In this document: positions 51,714 through 61,288 of the stretch, piece after piece | Numbering within the stretch: the first letter of the stretch is position 1 | How the letters are laid out: each line of letters opens with the position of its first letter | Assembly (NCBI GenBank): GCA_005217565.1 | Contig: SJCO01000001.1 | Location: forward strand, 62,001-126,000 | Length of the DNA: 64,000 bases | Source of the DNA: Puteibacter caeruleilacunae | Lineage (GTDB): Bacteria > Bacteroidota > Bacteroidia > Bacteroidales > Prolixibacteraceae | Direction: 5' to 3' | Notes under the pieces: model-generated | Seen by the model: the letters and a program-made list of their open reading frames with translations, nothing else | Told to the model about the DNA's origin: nothing | Database searches by the model: none | Made by a program: the position numbers and the translations under genes

Positions 51714-54617
51714 ATGAAAAAGATAATTGCTCTGGTAGCGTTGGTGTTTGTTTGTCATTATGTGCAAGCACAATTTAGTTATAAAAAGGAAAAGCTAAAT
51801 GAAATTCGTTGGACTCCAAATCCTACAGTCGTTAATGGATTGAAGGATCATTCCCTGAATTTAAATGGTAGCTGGCTGTTTTCAGTCGCGCCAGAAAGCG
51901 ACTTTTATAAGCGAGGTGTTTCTGCTGATTGGAACAAAATTGACGTTCCGGGAGAATGGGTAATGCAAGGTTTCGATGTGGAGAAAGGTAAAGCTGCCGG
52001 ATATTACCGAACGTTTATTCTACCAAAAGAATGGAAGGATTATCGGATTAAATTGAAATGTGAAGCAGTATACAGTGATTGTAAAATTTGGGTGAATGGC
52101 AGAAATGTTGGTGGACATATTGGGGGATTTACCCCTTTTGAGATTGATGTCACTAATGAAGTTACCAGTGGCGAGAATAGCTTAGCATTAGCTATAAAAA
52201 GTGAAAGCCTTGCTGATAGTCTGTCAAGCGGATCTCAATATGCGGTGCATCCATTAGGCGGAATTACGCGACCAATATATTTGATTGCAGTTCCTGAAAT
52301 GAATATTGCATCTTTTCATGTGGCCACCAGCTTTGATGAATCTTTCGAAGATGCAGAATTAAATGCAGATCTTGTTATCTCTAACGAGTCACGAAAAAAT
52401 GGGGCGTTTAAGGTTGAATTTGTACTAAAAGATGCAGAAGGCGAAGTAGTCGATTTTGAGGGTGATGGAAAGTTGATTTCCGAGGTGACACAAAACAGTA
52501 CGATAAAACTCAATACAAAACTGAAGGTTAAGCAACCGAAAAAATGGGATCCTGAACATCCACATTTGTATTATCTGCATTGTAAGGTAACTCAAGGAGG
52601 AAAGGAAACACAGCAGCTTGTGCGTAGGTTTGGTTTCCGTCAGATTGAGGTGCGAGGAAATCAGGTATTCGTTAATAATAAAGTTGTTAAGCTAAAAGGT
52701 GTTTGTCGACATGAGGTGCATCCTTCACGTGGGCGTTCTTTGGTTGGTGATATTTGGTACGAAGATGTGAAGTTATTCAAGGAAGGTAATGTTAATTACA
52801 TTAGAACATCACACTATCCTCCAAATCAGAAGCTATTAGAAGCTTGTGATGAGTTAGGTATGTTTGTAGAGGTAGAAGGTCCGTTTTGTTGGGCACACAA
52901 TACACCGCTGACTGAAGAAGATTACTTTGATGGAATCATCCGACCAATCGCAGAGATGGTTGAATACAACCGTTCACATCCTTCTATTTTACATTGGTCC
53001 GTTGCCAATGAGTCTACAAAATTTAATGAGTGGTTTAAGGCTGCAGCTGATTTGATGAAAGAGATGGATTCTTCTCGTCCTCGTATATTTAGTCAGTGGG
53101 GACCTAATAGTGATGACGGGTATTTGGAGCTTGCCAACCATCATTATCCAGGGCCTGGAGGTGCTGCTCAGTATAAGGAATCGAAGCGACCAATTACTTT
53201 TGATGAATATTGTCATCTTAATGCATATAATCGATTTGAATTAATGACTGATCCTGGTCTGCGTGACATTTGGGGAGATGGCTTGCTGACCATGTGGGAG
53301 CGAATGTATAAAACACCAGCAGTACTTGGTGGAGCGTTGTGGGCTGGTATTGGTGATACTTTCTTCTTACCATCGGGGAAAGCTGTAGGGTATGGAACAT
53401 GGGGTCCAATAGATGGCTGGCGCAGAAAGAAACCTGAGTTCTGGCATATGAAAAAGGTGTATTCACCAGTGAAAATTAAACTATTGCCAGGAAATAAAGA
53501 TGAGTCGGTTAGATTGAATATTGAAAATCGTTATTTCTTTTCAAACTTAAGTGAATGCACCATTAAATGGAGCAATGAAAAGCAAAATGGAATACTACAT
53601 GTTGATCTTGAACCAGGCAAAAGTACTGAATTAGAAGTGCCGTTAAGGAGATTAGAAATGAATAAGCTGAGCGTTGAGGTTTACAAGGGGAGTGAAGTGC
53701 CAGTTGATGAGTATTTATTCGAAATGTTGCAGCCAGCTGTAAACATTGTTGCTACTGGTGAGGAAACTTTTAAATGGAGTGATAACCGAAATGGAGTAGT
53801 GGCGCAGAGTCGTAAAATAAAGGTGGAGCTTTCAGATTCAAAATTAAAGATTTATGATGCTGAGAATAAGCTACTATTAAATGGTTTACCAGAGTTGATG
53901 ATGATTCCTTTGAACGGTGAAGGTGCAGGAGTACAAATGACAAAGGAGACTCCTGATTTTGAGATGTATTCTCCTGTTGCCACCAATAGAAGTATTGAGT
54001 CGGTCAACATTACAAAATCTACTAGTCAGATGATCATTGATGTTATTGATTCTTATACTGAAGCATTTGGAAAGATGTCGATTGTAATCAATGCTGATGG
54101 AGAAATCCGCACTACTTATGATTATCAAATGAGCAAGGATATAAATCCGCGACAATGGGGGATGAGTTTTGTCCTTGCTTCAGAATTACAGCAACTAAGC
54201 TGGAAAAGAAAAGGACTATGGTCTGTGTATCCAGAGAATCATATCGGCAGAAATACAGGAGTAACTGAGGCCTTTAATGAAACTACTAAGTGCGGATTGG
54301 CAGGACCTAAACAGCAACCAAAATTGTTATGGAAAGATGATCAAACCAAGTATGGAACAAATGATTTCCGCTCGACTAAAAGAAATATTATTGAGGCCTC
54401 TCTGTTTAATGAGAATGGAGGAGTAGTAGTTAATTCATGCGGACTTCAACATGTGAGATGTTGGTATGACAAAGGTGCTGTGATGTTGATGATTGCTGAG
54501 TATGATAATCCTGGAGCGGAGCGTTTTTTACGAAGTCATGCCAAACCATATGATAGATCTTTAAAGAAAGGAGACCGAATTGCAGGAGAAATTGAGATGC
54601 GATTAATCTCTGAGTGA
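51714..54617 (+). CDS. GH2 family glycoside hydrolase (second of tandem pair)
   Basis: Second GH2 enzyme (967 aa) with signal peptide ending near VQAQF and the same architecture as its neighbour. Catalytic acid/base Glu433 (SVANES) and nucleophile Glu498 (ITFDEYC). Shared motifs with the first copy, such as NVNYIRTSHYPP and RHEVHPxRGRSL, point to tandem duplication. Differences near the active site (GVCRHEVH instead of GVNRHEVH, FDEYC instead of FGEYA) suggest a different acceptor or sugar. Last gene before the susC leader region. Confidence 0.92.
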   Translation: MKKIIALVALVFVCHYVQAQFSYKKEKLNEIRWTPNPTVVNGLKDHSLNLNGSWLFSVAPESDFYKRGVSADWNKIDVPGEWVMQGFDVEKGKAAGYYRTFILPKEWKDYRIKLKCEAVYSDCKIWVNGRNVGGHIGGFTPFEIDVTNEVTSGENSLALAIKSESLADSLSSGSQYAVHPLGGITRPIYLIAVPEMNIASFHVATSFDESFEDAELNADLVISNESRKNGAFKVEFVLKDAEGEVVDFEGDGKLISEVTQNSTIKLNTKLKVKQPKKWDPEHPHLYYLHCKVTQGGKETQQLVRRFGFRQIEVRGNQVFVNNKVVKLKGVCRHEVHPSRGRSLVGDIWYEDVKLFKEGNVNYIRTSHYPPNQKLLEACDELGMFVEVEGPFCWAHNTPLTEEDYFDGIIRPIAEMVEYNRSHPSILHWSVANESTKFNEWFKAAADLMKEMDSSRPRIFSQWGPNSDDGYLELANHHYPGPGGAAQYKESKRPITFDEYCHLNAYNRFELMTDPGLRDIWGDGLLTMWERMYKTPAVLGGALWAGIGDTFFLPSGKAVGYGTWGPIDGWRRKKPEFWHMKKVYSPVKIKLLPGNKDESVRLNIENRYFFSNLSECTIKWSNEKQNGILHVDLEPGKSTELEVPLRRLEMNKLSVEVYKGSEVPVDEYLFEMLQPAVNIVATGEETFKWSDNRNGVVAQSRKIKVELSDSKLKIYDAENKLLLNGLPELMMIPLNGEGAGVQMTKETPDFEMYSPVATNRSIESVNITKSTSQMIIDVIDSYTEAFGKMSIVINADGEIRTTYDYQMSKDINPRQWGMSFVLASELQQLSWKRKGLWSVYPENHIGRNTGVTEAFNETTKCGLAGPKQQPKLLWKDDQTKYGTNDFRSTKRNIIEASLFNENGGVVVNSCGLQHVRCWYDKGAVMLMIAEYDNPGAERFLRSHAKPYDRSLKKGDRIAGEIEMRLISE

Positions 54618-54750
54618 ATTCAATGGTTTCCTACATAGAATATTGAGAATAGATGTTTGTGAATTATGTTTTCTCAGAATCTGTATTACTTGGTTAAAAT
54701 AGTTTAATTATGAGGTAATAAAGTTCATCGAAGCAACAGGGTATTCTCTT

Positions 54751-54758
54751 TATCTTTG
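54751..54758 (+). promoter_or_regulatory. Candidate promoter -7 box before second susC
   Basis: TATCTTTG (54751-54758) matches TAnnTTTG. No -33 element is visible, which suits an HTCS-activated promoter. Transcription from about 54764 would give a 5' leader of roughly 130 nt containing the hairpin at 54806-54833. Confidence 0.5.
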
Positions 54759-54805
54759 ATCAACAATAAAACTAAAAATACCAATCAATTAATAATGAAT
54801 GAAAA

Positions 54806-54833
54806 GCCGGCAAATGCTGTAACATTTGCCGGC
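54806..54833 (+). promoter_or_regulatory. Perfect 11-bp hairpin in susC leader
   Basis: GCCGGCAAATG (54806-54816) and CATTTGCCGGC (54823-54833) form a perfect GC-rich stem around CTGTAA. No T tract follows, so it is not a terminator. It lies inside a 19-codon open frame (ATG 54795 to TAA 54854) and about 65 bp before the susC start. A role in mRNA stability or in leader-based control, such as a small-RNA target or attenuator, is plausible. Confidence 0.6.
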
Positions 54834-54896
54834 CAACATCATGAGAATAAATAAACAGCCGTAGGAGGCTATTTTGAAATTTAAACATTCAAACTT

Positions 54897-57800
54897 ATGA
54901 AAAAAAATGCAGAGTTGGGGTGTGTTTATAGTTGTTATAAACAGTTACCCCGAAAAGTTAATTTGCTATTAGCTGCTCTTCTCATGTTTTCCTTTTCTGC
55001 GAAAGCATCGTCCTTTACCTCGTTTGAATATCCTGCAAAAGAGGTGTTTGCAGTTACTAAGGAGAAAAAGATTACAGGAACAGTAAGTGATGATTCAGGG
55101 AACTCTTTACCTGGAGCAACGGTGACCGTGTTGGGTACCACTCGAGGAGTGATTACCGATATTGATGGGAAGTATTCTATTGATGTATCTCCATCGGATA
55201 AGCTTGTGTTCTCATTTATCGGTATGGAAAATCAGACTATTGATGTTGGTTCTCAGCAAACAATTAATGTCACCATGAGGGAGAAGGCTGATGAGCTGGA
55301 TGAAGTAACCGTTGTAGCATTTGGAAAGCAGAAGAAGGAAAGTGTGCTTTCATCAATTGAGTCGATTAATACCGCTGAGCTTAAGGTACCGTCGAGTAAC
55401 CTAACGACAGCTTTTGCTGGAAAAATGGCAGGAATGATTTCCTATCAGCGTAGTGGGGAACCAGGTCAGGATAATGCTGAGTTCTTTGTGCGGGGTGTTA
55501 CTACATTCGGTTATTCTAAATCTCCGCTGATCTTGATTGATGGTATTGAGCTTTCAGCTAATGATTTGGCTCGTTTGCAGCCTGATGATATTGCAAGCTT
55601 TTCAATCATGAAGGATGCAACAGCTACAGCTCTCTATGGTGCACGAGGTGCGAATGGCGTTATCCTTGTTACCACAAAAGAAGGAAAAGAGGGGAAGGCC
55701 AAGATTAATATTCGTTTTGAGAACTCTATTTCAAAGCCTACTAAGGATATTGAGTTTGCCGATAATATCACTTTTATGCGCAAACACAACGAGGCAGTTT
55801 TGATGCGTGATCCCCTTGGCTTGCCTCGATATAGTGAGGAAAAGATCATTAGAACCGCAAATTCGGAAGATCCCTATCGCTACCCTAATAATGATTGGAA
55901 AGATATGCTGACGAAAGATTATACAATGAATCAGCGACTCAATTTTAATGTGAGTGGTGGAGGAAAAGTTGCTCGCTATTATCTAGCTGCTTCGATGAAT
56001 CAAGATAATGGTATTCTAAAGGAAGCTGAGAATAATAGTTTTGATAATAATATTGATTTTAAGAAGTATCTATTAAGATCAAACATCAACTTAAATATAA
56101 CTAAGACGACAGAAGTGGCTGTTCGTTTTCATGCTACTTTCGACGATTATACAGGTCCGATACATGGAGGTTCAGAGTTGTATAAAATGGCACTATATGC
56201 CAATCCAGTATTGTTTCCGGCATACTTTGAGCCCGATGAAAACAATCAGTTTACCAGGCATACCCTTTATGGAAACTATGAAGATGGTGACTACCTGAAT
56301 CCTTATGCTGAATTGACCAGAGGATATAAAGATAGCGACCGATCATTAATATTATCGCAGTTTGAGCTGGAACAAGATCTGGCGTTTATCACAGAAGGTT
56401 TGTCCGCCAAATTGATTTTCAATACCAATAGAGAGGCCAAATCTGGTATTAGTCGTTTTTTCAATCCTTACTATTACCGTTTAGGGAGTTCCAAAGGAGG
56501 ATATATTCTTGATGCTATAAATCCTGAGAGCGGCACTGAGTATTTGGGCTATCGTGAGGATAATAAGGCGATTAGTGTGAATACCTATTATGAAGGATCG
56601 TTGCGTTACAATAACACGTTTAATGAAAAACACGGCGTAAGTGGTTTGATGGTTTTCATTGGTCGTGAAAGTAAATATTCTAATCCTGGTTCATTACAGC
56701 AATCATTGCCTTATCGAAACCTGGGACTTAGTGGTCGATTCACTTATTCGTATGATTCACGTTATTTTGCTGAATTTAACTTTGGATATAATGGATCGGA
56801 AAGGTTTGCCAAGAACGAAAGGTTTGGTTTCTTCCCTTCGGTTGGATTTGGATATATTGTTAGCAACGAGAAGTTTTTCGGAGAACTGAAGAAAACAGTT
56901 AATAACCTGAAACTTAAGGCAACCTATGGATTGGTAGGAAATGATGCAATTGGTTCGGCTCAAGATCGATTCTTCTTTATGTCAGAAGTAAATCTGAATG
57001 ATGCAAATAGAGGTGGTACTTTTGGTGATCGTTACGATTACTCTAAGCCAGGTGTTAGTATTGGGCGTTACGAGAATGATCAAATCAAATGGGAGATTGC
57101 CCGGAAATATAACTTCGGTTTTGAGTTAGGGCTTTTCGAGGCAGTTGATATTATGGTGGATTTCTTTGGTGAGTCTCGATCAAATATTCTAATGGATCGT
57201 ATCACCTTAGCTAATATGGGATTACAGGCTGGTGTTCGCGCCAACGTGGGTAAAGCAAAGAACCATGGTGTAGATATCTCTCTTGATTACAACTATAGCT
57301 TTAACAAAGATTTCTGGATAACAGGTCGTGGAAATTTCACCTTTGCACGAAGTGAGATGGTAAGGTATGAAGAGCCTGATTATAGCTCTACTCCTTGGGT
57401 ATCAAGGGTAGGTAAATCATTGAATCAGGTATGGGGATATGTTGCTGAACGTTTATTTGTTGATCAGTCTGAAATCAATAATGCTCCTACTCAGTTTGGA
57501 AAATACCTGCCTGGTGATATCAAATATAAGGATGTGAATGGAGATGGTCGTATTACCCCATTAGATAAAGTTCCTATTGGTCATCCAACAGTTCCCGAGA
57601 TTATCTATGGTTTTGGTTTTTCTACAGGTTATAAGAACTGGGATCTTTCATGTTTCTTCCAGGGATCAGCACTTTCATCATTCTGGATTGATCCTGTAGC
57701 AAGTGCTCCATTTCGGACGGCATATAACGACAAACGTAGTCATAGTGGATTGCTACAGGTATATGCCGATGATCATTGGACTCCAGAGAATCAAAACTTA

Positions 57801-58076
57801 TTTGCATTATGGCCTCGCTTGTCGGAGAATGTAATTGAAAATAATAATCAGACGAGTACCTGGTTTATGCAGGATGGATCATTCCTAAGGTTAAAATCGG
57901 TTGAATTGGGGTATACCATTCCGATCAAGAATATTGACCGATTAAGAGTTTATGCAAGTGGTACTAACCTGGTAACCTTTAGTAAGTTCAAATTGTGGGA
58001 TCCTGAAATGGGAGGTTCAGGAATCGGCTATCCTATTCAGCAGGTGGTGAACTTAGGATTACAAGTTAATTTTTAA
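54897..58076 (+). CDS. SusC-like TonB-dependent receptor (no STN domain)
   Basis: Outer-membrane oligosaccharide importer (1059 aa). The signal region ends near SAKASS, a carboxypeptidase-regulatory-like domain spans about 60-130 (ITGTVSDDSGNSLPGATVTV), a TonB-box-like DEVTVVAFGKQ precedes the plug (about 145-260), and the barrel ends in an aromatic residue (LQVNF). Unlike the susC at 1261 it has no STN domain, fitting control by the HTCS rather than by a sigma/anti-sigma pair. It pairs with the SusD gene 18 bp downstream. Confidence 0.95.
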   Translation: MKKNAELGCVYSCYKQLPRKVNLLLAALLMFSFSAKASSFTSFEYPAKEVFAVTKEKKITGTVSDDSGNSLPGATVTVLGTTRGVITDIDGKYSIDVSPSDKLVFSFIGMENQTIDVGSQQTINVTMREKADELDEVTVVAFGKQKKESVLSSIESINTAELKVPSSNLTTAFAGKMAGMISYQRSGEPGQDNAEFFVRGVTTFGYSKSPLILIDGIELSANDLARLQPDDIASFSIMKDATATALYGARGANGVILVTTKEGKEGKAKINIRFENSISKPTKDIEFADNITFMRKHNEAVLMRDPLGLPRYSEEKIIRTANSEDPYRYPNNDWKDMLTKDYTMNQRLNFNVSGGGKVARYYLAASMNQDNGILKEAENNSFDNNIDFKKYLLRSNINLNITKTTEVAVRFHATFDDYTGPIHGGSELYKMALYANPVLFPAYFEPDENNQFTRHTLYGNYEDGDYLNPYAELTRGYKDSDRSLILSQFELEQDLAFITEGLSAKLIFNTNREAKSGISRFFNPYYYRLGSSKGGYILDAINPESGTEYLGYREDNKAISVNTYYEGSLRYNNTFNEKHGVSGLMVFIGRESKYSNPGSLQQSLPYRNLGLSGRFTYSYDSRYFAEFNFGYNGSERFAKNERFGFFPSVGFGYIVSNEKFFGELKKTVNNLKLKATYGLVGNDAIGSAQDRFFFMSEVNLNDANRGGTFGDRYDYSKPGVSIGRYENDQIKWEIARKYNFGFELGLFEAVDIMVDFFGESRSNILMDRITLANMGLQAGVRANVGKAKNHGVDISLDYNYSFNKDFWITGRGNFTFARSEMVRYEEPDYSSTPWVSRVGKSLNQVWGYVAERLFVDQSEINNAPTQFGKYLPGDIKYKDVNGDGRITPLDKVPIGHPTVPEIIYGFGFSTGYKNWDLSCFFQGSALSSFWIDPVASAPFRTAYNDKRSHSGLLQVYADDHWTPENQNLFALWPRLSENVIENNNQTSTWFMQDGSFLRLKSVELGYTIPIKNIDRLRVYASGTNLVTFSKFKLWDPEMGGSGIGYPIQQVVNLGLQVNF

Positions 58077-58093
58077 CCTATAAGTTTAGAGAA

Positions 58094-59989
58094 ATGAGAA
58101 AATTACATATATATGTTGTGCTTTTGTGCATGTTCGTGTCATGTGATTATCTGGATATAGTTCCTGATAATGTTGCAACAATAGATAACGCATTTACCGA
58201 CAAATTTAACGCTGAGAAATACCTGTTTACATGTTACTCTTATTTACCCAAAATGGGTGATATTAACCAGAATCCAGCTTTGCTGGGGAGCGATGAGGTG
58301 AGTAAAGCTTTATATCACGAAAATCAACGAGGAGTGAAGCTTGCTAATGGTTACCAGACAATTGTAAATCCATTGTTTGATTATTGGTCGGGTCGTAATG
58401 GAGGACAGGCGATGTACGTGGGAATTCGCGATTGTAATACGTTAATTGATCGTATTGATGAAGTTCCAGATATGACCGAGAAAGAAAAGAAAACATGGAA
58501 GGCAGAGGCAAAGTTTATTAAAGCGTATTTGCATTTTTATCTGATTCGTATGTACGGACCGATCCATATTGTACGAGAGAATATTTCAATCAATGAGTCT
58601 ATCGAAAACCTAAAGATGTCGAGAGATCCTCTGGATGAATGTTTCAATTATGTGATAGAGTTACTGAATCAAGCCATAGCTGAGCTTCCTGAGTTTAATG
58701 AAAATACCACGTTAGAACATGGACGTATTAATGGAACCATTGCTGCCGCTGTTAAAGCTAAGGTATTGGTAACAGCGGCAAGTCCACTGTTTAACGGAGA
58801 GTCAGGTTTTCAAATTCAGAATAATGATGGAACATCTCTTTTTCCTGTGGCAGATGAAAGTGCTGCCACTCAAAAATGGGAAAAAGCACTGACAGCCTGT
58901 GAGGAGGCTATTGTTTTAGCTGAGCAGAATGGTTATCGATTGTTAGATGTTGATGACTTCGATGAAAATGGTAATGTTTCAGATTCAACTAAGCAGAAGG
59001 TGGTCTTAGGATATCGAATGACTAAAAGAGATGGAAACAAGGAGGTGATTTGGAGTCACACCAATAGCATTGTAAGTGGATTGCAAGGTGATGCTATGCC
59101 TCAGTATTTCAGTCAGCTTGACTATCATTCAAATGGTAATTATGGTGTTCCGTTGAAGATTTCGTTGATGTATTATTCTGAAAATGGTGTTCCTTTAACA
59201 GAAGATAAAGATTGGCAGAACGCTAACATGAATCAATTGTTGCCTGTAAATGATGAGCATAGATATTATTTGAAGCTTGGGAAACGAACTGTTAAGCGGA
59301 ATTTTGATCGCGAACCTCGTTTTTATGCTGATCTTGTCTTTGATGGTGCTTTGGTTTACGGTCATCAACGCACCTTCTCAAATGATGAAAATGAAAATCT
59401 AGACTATATTAATCATCTACAAGGAGGACATACTACTGCTGGCTATGCTCATCGCTATTGTCCTTTTGGATATTGGCCTCATAAATTGGTAAGTATTGAG
59501 TCGGGTGAAGCAGGTCAGTTTTGGCATTACACTGGTTATGCTTTCCCAGCTTTTAGAATCGCTGATCTTTATCTCTTGTATGCTGAAGCATTGGTTGAAA
59601 CAGATCAGCTGGATCAGGCGAAGGTATGGATTGACAAGATTCGTACACGCGCTGGATTAAAGGGAATTGATGAGGCTTGGGGATCTTATAGTATTAATCC
59701 TGATAAACCTGATAGTAAAGATGGATTGCGAGAGATTCTTCACCGTGAGCGATTGATCGAAATGGCCTTTGAAGGCAGTCGCTTTTGGGATCTTCGTCGT
59801 TGGCTGGAAGCTGAGGATAATTGTAATATCCCTGTTCAGGCCTGGAATCCACAGGAAGGTACACCTGAGAAATATTATCAGGCGCAAACGCTTTATTATC
59901 CAGTTTTTACTACAAAGAATTATTTCTTCCCAATTGCAGAAGATGAGATTACCAAGAATCCAAACTTGGTTCAAAATTACGGTTGGTAA
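58094..59989 (+). CDS. SusD/RagB-like surface glycan-binding lipoprotein
   Basis: Surface lipoprotein (631 aa, longer than the SusD at 4642) with lipobox FVSC (Cys17) and an acidic DYLDIVPD start. SusD-like N-terminal TPR domain and RagB/SusD C-terminal domain (FRIADLYLLYAEALVE ... RRWLEAEDNC) are recognisable. It captures the PUL substrate for the SusC partner. Followed by two more surface lipoprotein genes. Confidence 0.94.
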   Translation: MRKLHIYVVLLCMFVSCDYLDIVPDNVATIDNAFTDKFNAEKYLFTCYSYLPKMGDINQNPALLGSDEVSKALYHENQRGVKLANGYQTIVNPLFDYWSGRNGGQAMYVGIRDCNTLIDRIDEVPDMTEKEKKTWKAEAKFIKAYLHFYLIRMYGPIHIVRENISINESIENLKMSRDPLDECFNYVIELLNQAIAELPEFNENTTLEHGRINGTIAAAVKAKVLVTAASPLFNGESGFQIQNNDGTSLFPVADESAATQKWEKALTACEEAIVLAEQNGYRLLDVDDFDENGNVSDSTKQKVVLGYRMTKRDGNKEVIWSHTNSIVSGLQGDAMPQYFSQLDYHSNGNYGVPLKISLMYYSENGVPLTEDKDWQNANMNQLLPVNDEHRYYLKLGKRTVKRNFDREPRFYADLVFDGALVYGHQRTFSNDENENLDYINHLQGGHTTAGYAHRYCPFGYWPHKLVSIESGEAGQFWHYTGYAFPAFRIADLYLLYAEALVETDQLDQAKVWIDKIRTRAGLKGIDEAWGSYSINPDKPDSKDGLREILHRERLIEMAFEGSRFWDLRRWLEAEDNCNIPVQAWNPQEGTPEKYYQAQTLYYPVFTTKNYFFPIAEDEITKNPNLVQNYGW

Positions 59990-60023
59990 GGTTAAGTGTA
60001 TTAATGTTTAAGAATAGGAAAAT

Positions 60024-61277
60024 ATGAAACGACTTATTATATACATGATTCTCTTAGCAGTAATTGCTGCATGTGAAGAGAAAGCATTGGAGCCAATTAC
60101 TTCTGATCCAACTTTACCTGGAGTAGTAACTGATGTAACAGTTACAAATATTTCAGGAGGTGCTGTTATTGCCTATAAAATTCCCGAAGATAAAGATCTA
60201 CTCTATGTGAAAGCAACTTATACAGTTGATAATGGACGAACATTAGAGACGAAAGCTTCTATGTTTGAAAAATCGCTTGTGGTAAAAGGATTCAATGGAA
60301 TTGATAATACAAAAGAGTATACAGTTAATCTTTCTTGTATTGACCGAAGTGATAATGAATCAGGGACTGTTACAGTAAAAATCAAGCCTGAAATTTCTCC
60401 TTTGCAGAAGGTGAAAAATAGTATGGATATTTCTGAAGCCTTCGGAGGTGCTCTGTATAAATGGGAGAATGATGAAGAAGAGCCAATAACCATGTTCTTT
60501 ATGGCTGATACAGTAAAAGCAGAAGGAGCTGATCCCGGAGAACTTATTGATACAAGAATCATTAAAACTACTCAAGAGTCAGGAGAGTATATAGCGAGGG
60601 GGTTTCCTGATAAACCGCGAGAGTTTGCTGTTGTATTACAAGATAATTACGGCAATGAAACTGAACCTATTAAGCCTGAATCAATCATTACACCATTAAA
60701 AGAAGAAGAATTAGACAAGTCGTTGATGAGTGTTGCTGGTTATGGTGACAATCCGGTTGATGATAAGTGGGATTGGTGGGAAGGACTACCAAGTGCTCTT
60801 ATTGATGGAAGTGTAGCTTGGGGAAGTTGTGCAATCTCTTATCAAACTCCTTATCCACGACATTTAACCATTGATTTAGGTAAAAACTATAAGCTTTCGA
60901 GGTATGTAATGTTCCAACGTGGAGATTCAAAGGGGAGAATATATGCATATGGTAATCCAAAAACATGGTATGTATATGGACGTAGTGAACCTCCTGTTGC
61001 TGAAGAGGAAATTACCGAGGATCTTGATGGAGATGGACTTCAGGATTGGACGAACCACTGGACACTTGTAGGTAATCACGAGATTGTAAAACCATCAGGA
61101 TTGCCAGGTAGTGATGTGAGTCAGGAGGATATAGATGCTGCCCTTGATGGTCACAATTTTGATGTACCTATGGAGACTAAGCCATTGCGTTATTTCCGTA
61201 TTGGAGTGCTTTCTAACTGGGGAAATACAGGCTGGGTTAACTGGTCAGAGATTGATTTTTATGGTGTTGAATTGTAA
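60024..61277 (+). CDS. Surface lipoprotein, DUF4959/DUF5126/DUF5000-type architecture
   Basis: Lipoprotein (417 aa, lipobox VIAAC, Cys17) in the SusE position. The N-terminal part has repeated immunoglobulin/FN3-like beta domains (GVVTDVTVTNISGGAVIAY, residues ~35-120, and a second to ~225). The C-terminal ~190 residues resemble an F5/8 type C (discoidin) domain of the DUF5000 type (HLTIDLGKNYKLSRYVMFQR and RYFRIGVLSNWG). Such proteins sit in SusCD operons and probably hold glycan at the surface. Binding is not experimentally known for this sequence. Confidence 0.82.
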   Translation: MKRLIIYMILLAVIAACEEKALEPITSDPTLPGVVTDVTVTNISGGAVIAYKIPEDKDLLYVKATYTVDNGRTLETKASMFEKSLVVKGFNGIDNTKEYTVNLSCIDRSDNESGTVTVKIKPEISPLQKVKNSMDISEAFGGALYKWENDEEEPITMFFMADTVKAEGADPGELIDTRIIKTTQESGEYIARGFPDKPREFAVVLQDNYGNETEPIKPESIITPLKEEELDKSLMSVAGYGDNPVDDKWDWWEGLPSALIDGSVAWGSCAISYQTPYPRHLTIDLGKNYKLSRYVMFQRGDSKGRIYAYGNPKTWYVYGRSEPPVAEEEITEDLDGDGLQDWTNHWTLVGNHEIVKPSGLPGSDVSQEDIDAALDGHNFDVPMETKPLRYFRIGVLSNWGNTGWVNWSEIDFYGVEL

Positions 61278-61288
61278 AAATAGCTGTT

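Noticed and set aside
54806-54833. Hairpin before susC as a terminator of the GH2 operon
   Set aside because: No T tract on the plus strand and it lies downstream of a -7 box, so it is more likely part of the susC leader.
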